DNA of 21,644 bases, taken from positions 1 through 21,644 of the forward strand of contig CAZXYS010000055.1 of the NCBI GenBank assembly GCA_964645005.1. Direction: 5' to 3'. Under the pieces are notes generated by a model. The model was given only the letters and a program-made list of their open reading frames with translations, had not been told where the DNA came from and ran no database searches. A program made the position numbers and the translations under genes. This DNA comes from CAZXYS01 sp964645005. Its GTDB lineage: Bacteria; Bacteroidota; Ignavibacteria; Kapaibacteriales; UBA2268. This document shows, piece by piece, positions 14,516 through 21,644 of this stretch; position 1 is the first letter of the stretch; each line of letters begins with the position of its first letter.

Positions 14516-17305
14516 ATGATGATTCGCAAAATTTTATTTATCTTGGCTTTACTTCTGTCAGTGATTAGTTTTTCCGATGCTCAGTATTTCGAACCACTTT
14601 TCCAACCGACCAATCTCGACTTCGAAACAGGTGAAAAAGGCAGCAATCCTCTGGGCTGGAAAGTACCATCATACGCAAGGAAATTGGGATACATAGCATT
14701 TTTGGTCGAAGAAAATCCCAAAGATGGCAGATATTGTTATCAACTTGCAGGCACCGGAAGATATGTTGAAGAGAAATACGGCTCGGTCATGCAGAGTATT
14801 GATGCCGGTCCTTATCGAGGCAAAACCATCAGATTCCGAGCTGCAGTCAGAGCCCGGATTACCAGTAGAAAAGGATCCGCACATCTATGGATAAGAGAAC
14901 ATCTTATTAATGACCAGCAGGGTACATTCGAAAGGATGGAAGATAACCCAATTGTCTCAAATCAATGGGATTATTATCAAATAGAAGTAAATGTATCTCC
15001 TTATGCAAAAGTTCTTAACTTTGGTCTGCTCATGTTTGGAACAGGATATGCCTGGATTGATGATGCATCAATAGAGGTTGTCTCTGAAGATACAACGGCA
15101 GTCCCTCCAAAACAGCTTACTAAAACAGGCTTGGATAATTTGGTATCCTTTACCAAACTACTTAGCTATGTAGCATTTTTTCATCCTACCGAAGAAGCAA
15201 AATACACAGACTGGGAAAAATTCACTTTAACCGGCATTGAACATATTGAAAATGCCGAAACGCAGGAAGCTCTCAGGGATTCTCTCTACCGTTTATTCAA
15301 ACCGATTGCCCCAACCTTAAAGATCTTTACACAGAACAAGCCGCCTGAAAACATAAAATTTGAAACGCCTCCCAATGCACTGAAAAATATCGAACTCGCC
15401 TGGATTCAACAGATGACCGATATCTCGAGGGATAATGTACGCTCGGAACGGAGTAGAATTGTTAATATATACCAGTCTCAGAGAAAAGCCAATGGCGTCG
15501 CAATGCAGATTATAAACGCTAAAGACCTTGCCGGTAAAAAAATTGAATTTGGTTCTTACGTTAAAACAAAGATGACTCAGCCCGGCAGCCATGTTGAATT
15601 TTGGCTGAGAGTGGATGATGAAAAGGAACAGCCAATCTTTAAAAAAGCGATGCAAAACAATCCCATAACATCGTCCGATTGGAAAAAATTTTCTATTGAA
15701 GCAGAACTCCCGGAAAACACTGCAACTATCCGAGCCGGATTAGTATTGATTGGCGAAGGAGAAGCTTGGTTTGACGAGGTGTTTCTAAAATATTTAAGTC
15801 AGGACGTAGAAGAGGATTTTACTACGGATAACCCCGGCTTTGAAAACGGAAGGCTCGGTATAATTCCCAAAAGCTGGGTTGTACCCCAAAATTCAAAATT
15901 TGTCGGATACAAAGCCTATATATCTGATGAAGATCCTTATAAAGACGAGAAATGTCTGAAAATTGAATCTGATACTGCCAGCCAAATAAAATTGCCGGAG
16001 CCGGGCTCGATCATTAAGGGGGCGCTCGAACGTGGATTATCTTTTGCTCTGCCCCTTACGGTTCATATAGATTCCAACAGGTCAGTGCCCTATCCCTCGG
16101 ATGAATATCCGCCTCTAACATTTAACAGGTCGGCGTCTTTCAATCCGAATGGCAAAGACAGGACTTCCAGATTAGGCATAATAATTTCCGCCTGGAATCT
16201 ATTGAAGCACTTCAGCCTTTATAAAATACCTGAGGACGAGTGGGAAAAAGCACTGAAAGAAGCTTTGACTGCGGCTGCTGTAGACAAAGCTGACGAAGAA
16301 TTTATCAGAACTCTCAGAAAAATGCTCGCATATTGGGATGACAGCAACTCAAGAGCCTGGATCGTCGGCGATCAACCACGCTATGGTGCCCCGTTTTTAT
16401 GGAGTATGATTAAAGATGATCTCACCATCATTAAAGTCTTCGATAAAAATTCCGGTTTGGATCAGGGAGACATTGTTGAGAAAATTGACGGATTTGCTGC
16501 CAAAACTTATTTGGACAGAGAAAAACAATACGTGCCCGGTGCTGCTGATGAGTGGAAAACTATCAGAGCACTTGCAAAGATAAAATCAGGTGTTCAGGGA
16601 ACAAAATTAAAACTAAAGGTAAGAAAAAACAGCGGCGAAACAAAAGAGATAAACCTTAAGAGAAATACTCTCCTCAGTAAAATGACTGAAAAACGTCCGC
16701 CGATGATCGCTCAACTGGATTCTTCAATATATTATGTTGATCTTACGGGCATTTCCGATGAAATTCTGAAAGATACGGTTGAGCAATTAAAAAAAGCCAA
16801 AGGCATAATATTCGACGCAAGAGGCGCAACATCCATTTCGGAACATTTCCTCGGGCTTTTTATTAAATCTGACATCAAATCAGCGAAATGGCTTATCCCA
16901 AGATATACCAAGCCTGATCACGAGCTTATTTCTCATAAAAAAATCACGGGAATTATTGATTCTGCCGCTCATTTTATTGACGCAGATCTGGTCTTTCTAT
17001 CTGATACAAGATCGATCGGCTATACCGAAGCGATCTTGTCATTAGTCAAGTATCATAAACTTGGGGAAATTATCGGTAGAAAGACTGCAGGAGCGGGCTC
17101 CGAATCAATTCCGATAAAGTTGTTTGGAAATTACAATTTCTCTATGACCGGTATGAAGTGCATTGATCCGTCCGGCAATCATTTATTCGGAAATCCTGTA
17201 ATGCCTACTATTAGAGTACCCGAAACTGAAAAAATTATCGGTGATAATGATATTATTCTCCAAAGTGGATATGAATATTTAAATAATTTAATTAAAAATA
17301 AATAA
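14516..17305 (+). CDS. Secreted multidomain S41-family protein, probably catalytically dead
   Basis: 929 aa with a signal peptide (1-23). Three jelly-roll-like carbohydrate-binding-type modules can be seen: about 28-190 (NLDFETGEKGSNPLGWKVP to GYAWIDDASIEVV), about 300-435 (ending GEAWFDEVFLKYL) and a shorter one from 443 (NPGFENG..GIIPKSWVVP). A helical region follows (RLGIIISAWNLLKHF), then a PDZ-like domain (about 630-715, SGLDQGDIVEKIDG), then the S41 fold (735-925: GIIFDARG, IGYTEAIL, LGEIIGRKTAGAGS, FSMTGMKCIDPSGNH). At the nucleophile position, three residues before the conserved Glu (E838), family members have Ser; here it is G835. The DGH motif expected before the PDZ reads DSN. It is therefore likely a binding or scaffold protein rather than a protease. 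It acts in the periplasm or outside. No T9SS tail is seen. CGGA precedes the start. Confidence 0.85.
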   Translation: MMIRKILFILALLLSVISFSDAQYFEPLFQPTNLDFETGEKGSNPLGWKVPSYARKLGYIAFLVEENPKDGRYCYQLAGTGRYVEEKYGSVMQSIDAGPYRGKTIRFRAAVRARITSRKGSAHLWIREHLINDQQGTFERMEDNPIVSNQWDYYQIEVNVSPYAKVLNFGLLMFGTGYAWIDDASIEVVSEDTTAVPPKQLTKTGLDNLVSFTKLLSYVAFFHPTEEAKYTDWEKFTLTGIEHIENAETQEALRDSLYRLFKPIAPTLKIFTQNKPPENIKFETPPNALKNIELAWIQQMTDISRDNVRSERSRIVNIYQSQRKANGVAMQIINAKDLAGKKIEFGSYVKTKMTQPGSHVEFWLRVDDEKEQPIFKKAMQNNPITSSDWKKFSIEAELPENTATIRAGLVLIGEGEAWFDEVFLKYLSQDVEEDFTTDNPGFENGRLGIIPKSWVVPQNSKFVGYKAYISDEDPYKDEKCLKIESDTASQIKLPEPGSIIKGALERGLSFALPLTVHIDSNRSVPYPSDEYPPLTFNRSASFNPNGKDRTSRLGIIISAWNLLKHFSLYKIPEDEWEKALKEALTAAAVDKADEEFIRTLRKMLAYWDDSNSRAWIVGDQPRYGAPFLWSMIKDDLTIIKVFDKNSGLDQGDIVEKIDGFAAKTYLDREKQYVPGAADEWKTIRALAKIKSGVQGTKLKLKVRKNSGETKEINLKRNTLLSKMTEKRPPMIAQLDSSIYYVDLTGISDEILKDTVEQLKKAKGIIFDARGATSISEHFLGLFIKSDIKSAKWLIPRYTKPDHELISHKKITGIIDSAAHFIDADLVFLSDTRSIGYTEAILSLVKYHKLGEIIGRKTAGAGSESIPIKLFGNYNFSMTGMKCIDPSGNHLFGNPVMPTIRVPETEKIIGDNDIILQSGYEYLNNLIKNK

Positions 17306-17392
17306 TATTTTATATGTCACTAAATAAAATTTTATTGCTTACGTTAATAAAGTCAAAAGTCATATTTTTTGAATAAATAAAAGAGGTGTTTC

Positions 17393-17803
17393 ATGAAAAC
17401 ATTATTAAACGTAAGACTCTTCGCACTTTTGCTGATCGGCTCCTTCATGGCAGCAGCACAGGCAGACGCATGTGGTAACAAGGCTAAAATGTCTTATGAA
17501 GAAATTCAGTTGAAGACTGATGCCACTGACCAGGCAAAGCTTGAAAGCTCACTGAAGAAAGTCAGCTTCGTAAAAAGCGCTATGCTTGACACGGACAACA
17601 AAATTGTCACGATCAAGTACAATGCTGATGATGCCTGCATGCACGGAGTGCAGAATGCTGTCAAAGATGCAGGATTCAAAGCTGATTTTGTAAAGACAGA
17701 TGCTCAAGGCTGCCATGACAAATCGAGTAAAGCTTCTTCGAAAGGAGACTGCGAGCATAAATGCGGCGACAAGGAAAAAGAAGCAAAGTCAAAGAAGACC
17801 TGA
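17393..17803 (+). CDS. Small exported HMA-like protein with a Cys/His-rich tail
   Basis: 136 aa. A signal peptide ends near AQA-DAC (25). Residues about 33-100 have the beta-alpha-beta pattern of a heavy-metal-associated domain (EIQLKTDATDQAKLESSLKK, then VTIKYNADDACMHGVQNAVK and DAGFKADF), but the usual MxCxxC metal loop after the first strand is absent (TDATDQAK). Cys/His residues sit elsewhere: C27, C82, H84, C107-H108 and C120-E-H-K-C124 in a Lys-rich tail. Binding of a soft metal by the tail is plausible but inferred. The GAGGTG ribosome site 4 nt before the ATG is one of the strongest in the window. The gene has its own terminator and is a single transcription unit. Confidence 0.8.
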   Translation: MKTLLNVRLFALLLIGSFMAAAQADACGNKAKMSYEEIQLKTDATDQAKLESSLKKVSFVKSAMLDTDNKIVTIKYNADDACMHGVQNAVKDAGFKADFVKTDAQGCHDKSSKASSKGDCEHKCGDKEKEAKSKKT

Positions 17804-17857
17804 GCTTCTTTATCCTGAAGTTTATTGATTAGACACTAAACAACAAACTTAATAAAT

Positions 17858-17882
17858 AAAGGCGGACTCGTTCCGCCTTTTT
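17858..17882 (+). terminator. Rho-independent terminator, probably bidirectional
   Basis: AAAGGCGGA, loop CTCGT, TCCGCCTTT gives a perfect 9-bp stem ending in T residues, with AATAAATAAA on the other side to serve the opposite strand. It lies 55 nt after the HMA-like gene. Confidence 0.9.
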
Positions 17883-17967
17883 AATTTTTCCTGCTTATTT
17901 GCATAACCGCCCAAATTTAAATATATTCGAAGAATATTATCTCAATTTTATCTTAGATTGATTACTT

Positions 17968-18426
17968 ATGGATGAACCACTAATTCAACATGCAAGCTTC
18001 ACTAAAAGAATGATTGCATTTTTGATCGACTTCCTATTGTGGGGGGCGGTTTTCGGAACGATAGTCTATGAATATGAATTTCTCACTGATTTCGACAAAT
18101 TTCTCACAATATTCATCATTATGGCAGCAATTGGCTGGTTGTACCTTACAATTATGGAATCCTCGGAAAAAAGCGCTGCTCTTGGAAAATTAGTCATGGG
18201 ATTGACGGTTGTCAACGATAATTATGAACCCATCGATTTGAAAACCGCCGCCCTAAGGAATTTAATCAAGATCACTACTTTTTTCGTGTTTGTCTATTTT
18301 TTTGAATTTGATACGGCTTCCAATAAGCGCCTCACTTTGCACGATCTGCTTGCCAAAACTTACGTTGTACAAAGAGCTTCCCTCGAACAGGTCAAGTGGC
18401 AAAAAATAACGGGTGAAAAATACTAA
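17968..18426 (+). CDS. RDD family membrane protein
   Basis: 152 aa. The N-terminal block FTKRMIAFLIDFLLWG (11-26) holds the Arg and Asp of the RDD signature, and the mid-protein AALGKLVMGLTVVN (70-83) is the second conserved block of the family. The C-terminal LTLHDLLAKTYVV is also typical. Three or four membrane helices are predicted: about 15-36, 44-63 and 98-117. RDD proteins are inner-membrane proteins of mostly unknown role, some linked to ion transport or stress; no specific role can be given here. It is flanked by terminators on both sides, so it is monocistronic. No clear Shine-Dalgarno site precedes the ATG. Confidence 0.88.
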   Translation: MDEPLIQHASFTKRMIAFLIDFLLWGAVFGTIVYEYEFLTDFDKFLTIFIIMAAIGWLYLTIMESSEKSAALGKLVMGLTVVNDNYEPIDLKTAALRNLIKITTFFVFVYFFEFDTASNKRLTLHDLLAKTYVVQRASLEQVKWQKITGEKY

Positions 18427-18553
18427 CTTGTGAATTTGAGTTTTTACTTAATTTTTGAAAATTTATTGGATTCCGGTCTTAAAAAAACCTCGATAATCAA
18501 AAAAAAATTGCAACTTTTGTAACTTTTAGTTGTTATTTACAGTACATATAGAA

Positions 18554-18655
18554 AGCGTTGAACAACTAATTTTTTTTCTTTTGTTCAAGCTGCAAAATAT
18601 CTACCCTTTTTTCCTTTCTCCTTAGGTTCCCGGGCAGCGATCCGGGAATTTTTTT
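18554..18655 (+). ncRNA. Candidate small RNA or structured 3' leader: two hairpins, terminator end
   Basis: The stretch is gene-free and structured. AGC-(G)-TTGAACAA at 18554-18565 pairs with TTGTTCAA-GCT at 18581-18591, an 11-bp stem with one bulged base and a T-rich loop. It is followed by a terminator hairpin at 18627-18655. A TTTG at 18516-18519 lies upstream, but no proper TAnnTTTG follows at the right distance. It may be an independent small RNA or the long 3' end of the RDD transcript, whose stop is 128 nt upstream. Confidence 0.35.
18627..18655 (+). terminator. Strong rho-independent terminator
   Basis: TTCCCGG (18627-18633), an 8-nt loop, CCGGGAA (18642-18648), then seven T residues. 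It lies about 200 nt beyond the RDD gene and just beyond the 3' end of the convergent phosphatase gene. Confidence 0.85.
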
Positions 18656-18668
18656 GTGATAAGCAAGA

Positions 18669-21485
18669 TCAAACTACCCTGGCGACGACCAATGTCATAT
18701 CGTCAAACTGCTCTGTATTTTTCGAGAAGTTCCGCACTGACTCGAGTACTTTATCCCTGATGGAGTTAGCGCCGCCGTTGATTGACTCGCTGAAAATCTC
18801 TATCAGCCTGTCTTCGCCGAACTCGCTTTTCTCGAAGTTCCTTGCTTCAGTGACGCCGTCCGTTACGAAAAGGAAAATATCGCCGGGCTTGTACTCAATT
18901 GTCAGTTCTTCAAGGTTGCGCTCGAAGATGTCTTCCCGCGTCATACCGAGAACCACGCCCTTGGGCACAAGCCTTTCCACCTTGCCTGTTCCGCTGTTGT
19001 AATACAGCAGAGGCATGTGACCCGCTCTCGTGAATGTCAATTTGTTATTATTGAGCTCGAATTTTCCGGCTATAGCAGTGATGAATGAGCCCTTTTCGAG
19101 ATATTTGTACATGAGTTGATTCGATCTGACAAAAAGCTCTTTAGGTGTGAGTTTAAATTCGTAAAGCGTTCTCATAATTCCCTGCGCCTTGGACATGTAA
19201 AGCGCTGCGGATGTACCCTTTCCGCTCACATCTCCGACAATAATTGTAAAATCGTCATTCGAGGTATTCAGATAGTCGTAGAAATCGCCTCCAACCTCAA
19301 GCGCGGGTATCGACAAGCCGGAGATGTCCATTCCCTTTACTTCAGGTACTTCCGTAGGAAGCGAAGCAAGCTGGATACGCCGGGCAAGGTCAAGCTCATG
19401 CTTCATTCTCTCGCGCTTGGCGAGGTCCTCGTAAAGGAAAGCATTCTCGATGGAAACGGAAGCCTGACCGGCTATCGAGACTAAGAAATCCAAATCTTCC
19501 GCATGGAAGGCTGCTTCCGACAGCTTCTCGCCGATATAGATAGCGCCTATGAGCTTGCCTCGCGAGCGTATCGGCACTAAGTAGCTGAATTTACATTCCT
19601 TAAGTATATCTTTTATCGGATCGTCGAGATAATCCACAGGGACAGGGCTGTCGAATTCATCAATCGCTTTGTAGAGCTTCCTGCCTGCTGCGCTGCAGTA
19701 CTCACGAAGAGAACTGTCATTGAAACCGAAATATTTCTGGAGGGCGACCTCTTCCTCGCTGAAAAATATAACACCGGCGCGCTTTAATTTAACCAGCGTG
19801 CCGAGCTTCTCTACCATCGAGCCGGCAAGGTCTTCCGGATTGACTGTTTTTTCCATTATTTCCGAAAGTTCGTTCGATGCCAGCCTGTAATCAAATTCGA
19901 CGCGGTAGAATTTTATATTCAAAAATTTCTGGATATTTCTGTCGAATCTTCGCAATATCAGCGCAAAAATAAGCGCTAAGAATACGATAATAATCTTTTC
20001 ATAAACATTCTGAGTTGCATCGGGAAGTGGATTTTCGAGCACTTCAATCGTCAAACCGGTAAGATTTACATTGGGAACTGTGAAATTAACCTGTGACAAT
20101 CCCCATATAAAAGCTATTAGCGACGCTGCCAGCACCGCCCGCCAAAGCCCGGACACAATTACATACTGAATGTTCTTCTTTATACGCAGGTCGATGTCAA
20201 GCAGTCGATAACGAGCTATCACATAGTAATATGACAGCGGAATAAAAAGTGAAATAACCGTTGAATACTGAGCTATTTTAAACACCTCAATAGAAACATT
20301 GAAATTTCTTATTATGTTAATTAATAAAATCAACACTGCATTTATGAAAAGAGAATAAACAACTGGTCTTGAAATTCTTTTGTATTCTTTGGTTTTATAT
20401 TTCTTATAGATAAAACTGATAGTTACGAAAAAAGCCACAAGCAAATACGGTGCGCCCTGCAAAATCTGAAGTATTAATATTTTATTGAAAAATAAAGTAT
20501 TTGTTAACATGGCTATTGTAAAAACCCCGCCGGCAATGTACAATGACCACAAAACCCATTTTCTTTTTTGTAATTCATTATTTGCCTTCGGGAAGTAAAT
20601 TAAGCTGTGAAGAATGACAGATATTCCTACGTAAGTTATTATCATCGAAATAAATCCTCTCATCAGGTCAAAGATATTTCCTTCTGCAGCAACCCCTCTT
20701 AAACTCATACAGAAAATGCTGCCGAGAATTACCAATGATACTCCTGTTAATCTTGCCTCGAACATCCATGGTCTTTTGAGTGCAATATACAATCCTAAGA
20801 AAACCGTAATAATACCTGTGATAAAATGTATTAAAACCAGGAACTGTACGCCATACTTAGCTAATTCTATATCAACTTCAAAAGTCCGGTTGTTACGTAA
20901 GATTTTATATGTGATTATGCTGCCGCTCTCATAATTCTGCATTAGCTGAGTTGCCTCATAAGCATTTTTGAAAGATTTGCCATTCACTTTAATAATATAA
21001 TCGCCGACATGCAAACCCGCCCTGTCCGATGCGCCGCCTTTAAATACATATCTAATGATAGCTGCCGTTTTGATATTTCGGAAGCCCGTATTTTGCAGTC
21101 CCCTTCGAGTTGCAAAATATTCATCTTTGTTAAAGTTTATATGGTCCAGTCCTGTTATTCTGAATGCTTCCTTATTTGGGCTGGATTTCAGGATAGAATC
21201 CAACTGGTATTGGCAGCAAATCTTCCTGCCTTCAATCTCAAGCAGCAAATCGCCTGTTTCAAGAGTGTCATATTCCGCGGATAAAGGGTCCTCATTTTTT
21301 TCGTATTTTTTGACAGGTAATGGATCCTCAATATAGAGTTGATTTTCGACATTTTCATATACGTTCTCATCGGTGATCTGCGTCGCTATATCCACAAAAT
21401 TCTCACCACTGAGAAAAAGAACATAGGCACCTGCCAATGTCATTAAAATACTGAATATTGCCGGATATTTGTTAAATATAGACAT
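18669..21485 (-). CDS. PDZ-multiTM-GAF-PP2C (SpoIIE-type) signalling phosphatase
   Basis: 938 aa from ATG at 21485; an in-frame TTG at 21509 would only add eight residues. Order: one membrane helix (9-26); an extracytoplasmic part with a PDZ-like half (about 70-112, LETGDLLLEIEG) and a fuller PDZ domain (137-208, GGASDRAGLHVGDYIIKVNGK); eight or nine membrane helices (212-512); a GAF domain (about 540-685); a linker coiled coil (ERMKHELDLARRIQ); and a PP2C/SpoIIE domain (700-938). All metal-binding acids of the phosphatase are present: D734 in GGDFYDY, D752 in GDVSGKG, D876 in TDGVTEA and D929 in FDDMTLVV. Such enzymes dephosphorylate anti-sigma-factor antagonists or similar partners; no partner gene is nearby. 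The PDZ part probably senses envelope peptides. The upstream TAAATTTG box (21531-21538) may be its promoter. Confidence 0.92.
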   Translation of the reverse strand: MSIFNKYPAIFSILMTLAGAYVLFLSGENFVDIATQITDENVYENVENQLYIEDPLPVKKYEKNEDPLSAEYDTLETGDLLLEIEGRKICCQYQLDSILKSSPNKEAFRITGLDHINFNKDEYFATRRGLQNTGFRNIKTAAIIRYVFKGGASDRAGLHVGDYIIKVNGKSFKNAYEATQLMQNYESGSIITYKILRNNRTFEVDIELAKYGVQFLVLIHFITGIITVFLGLYIALKRPWMFEARLTGVSLVILGSIFCMSLRGVAAEGNIFDLMRGFISMIITYVGISVILHSLIYFPKANNELQKRKWVLWSLYIAGGVFTIAMLTNTLFFNKILILQILQGAPYLLVAFFVTISFIYKKYKTKEYKRISRPVVYSLFINAVLILLINIIRNFNVSIEVFKIAQYSTVISLFIPLSYYYVIARYRLLDIDLRIKKNIQYVIVSGLWRAVLAASLIAFIWGLSQVNFTVPNVNLTGLTIEVLENPLPDATQNVYEKIIIVFLALIFALILRRFDRNIQKFLNIKFYRVEFDYRLASNELSEIMEKTVNPEDLAGSMVEKLGTLVKLKRAGVIFFSEEEVALQKYFGFNDSSLREYCSAAGRKLYKAIDEFDSPVPVDYLDDPIKDILKECKFSYLVPIRSRGKLIGAIYIGEKLSEAAFHAEDLDFLVSIAGQASVSIENAFLYEDLAKRERMKHELDLARRIQLASLPTEVPEVKGMDISGLSIPALEVGGDFYDYLNTSNDDFTIIVGDVSGKGTSAALYMSKAQGIMRTLYEFKLTPKELFVRSNQLMYKYLEKGSFITAIAGKFELNNNKLTFTRAGHMPLLYYNSGTGKVERLVPKGVVLGMTREDIFERNLEELTIEYKPGDIFLFVTDGVTEARNFEKSEFGEDRLIEIFSESINGGANSIRDKVLESVRNFSKNTEQFDDMTLVVARVV

Positions 21486-21530
21486 CCAATGTCCGGTGAT
21501 TAATTGCAATATAATTAAATTTTAGACGCC

Positions 21531-21538
21531 CAAATTTA
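21531..21538 (-). promoter_or_regulatory. Possible -7 box (TAAATTTG) of the phosphatase gene
   Basis: It matches TAnnTTTG on the minus strand, 45 nt before the ATG at 21485, giving a leader of roughly 38 nt. No TTTG is found at the expected spacing upstream, so support is partial. Confidence 0.3.
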
Positions 21539-21644
21539 AACAAAGTTTCAAAATATTTACACTTATAGTTTTTTTCATAAGATAAATAGTGTTAAGTCCT
21601 AAAATATTACGTCGTTGAATAATTTTAATGCTATGGAGTGACGG

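Noticed and set aside
17350..17392. TATTTTTTG as -7 box for the HMA-like gene
   Set aside because: It has one base too many for TAnnTTTG and no TTTG at the right distance.

Overview
The window looks like a chromosomal segment from the Bacteroidota/Ignavibacteria (FCB) side of the bacterial tree. The reasons are a C-terminal type IX secretion (T9SS) sorting domain on one intact protein and one decayed one, a Bacteroidetes-style EF-G paralogue, and promoter-like TAnnTTTG boxes before several minus-strand genes. No species can be named. There are no rRNA, tRNA, CRISPR or integrase genes.

Layout. 1-1141 (minus): secreted GEVED-type protein, cut by the window edge. 1142-1504: AT-rich spacer. 1505-2101 (minus): unrecognised 198-aa protein with its own promoter. 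2102-2793: gene-free stretch with several dispersed-repeat hairpins. 2794-3600 (minus): exonuclease III family AP endonuclease. 3649-4065 (minus): C-terminal remnant of a beta-CASP/MBL nuclease. 4074-6782 (minus): large kelch/LamG-like T9SS cargo protein. It is preceded by a palindrome-rich control region, a terminator, and a decayed paralogue of its own C-terminus (7030-7590). 7679-9811 (minus): EF-G-like translation factor lacking the catalytic histidine.

9988-13079 (plus) is an AT-rich, tightly packed restriction-modification operon. It holds an amino-methyltransferase, a TdeIII-like endonuclease broken by a frameshift, and a second, unrelated PmeII-like endonuclease. It sits between housekeeping-type genes of clearly higher GC, consistent with acquisition by transfer. 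Then follow an M16 peptidase (13116-14384), a secreted S41-like protein that appears to have lost its nucleophile (14516-17305), a small exported Cys/His-tailed HMA-like protein with a strong terminator (17393-17882), an RDD membrane protein (17968-18426), a structured intergenic region ending in a perfect terminator (18554-18655), and on the minus strand a PDZ-multiTM-GAF-PP2C signalling phosphatase (18669-21485).

How they fit together. Most genes are single transcription units; only the RM genes form a clear operon. Two themes recur: exported or surface proteins (GEVED, kelch/T9SS, S41-like, HMA-like), and gene decay (beta-CASP remnant, T9SS paralogue, TdeIII-like endonuclease). The items most worth following up are the one-methylase/two-endonuclease module and the two enzymes with altered active sites (EF-G-like and S41-like). 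I did not find a clearly new multi-gene system.
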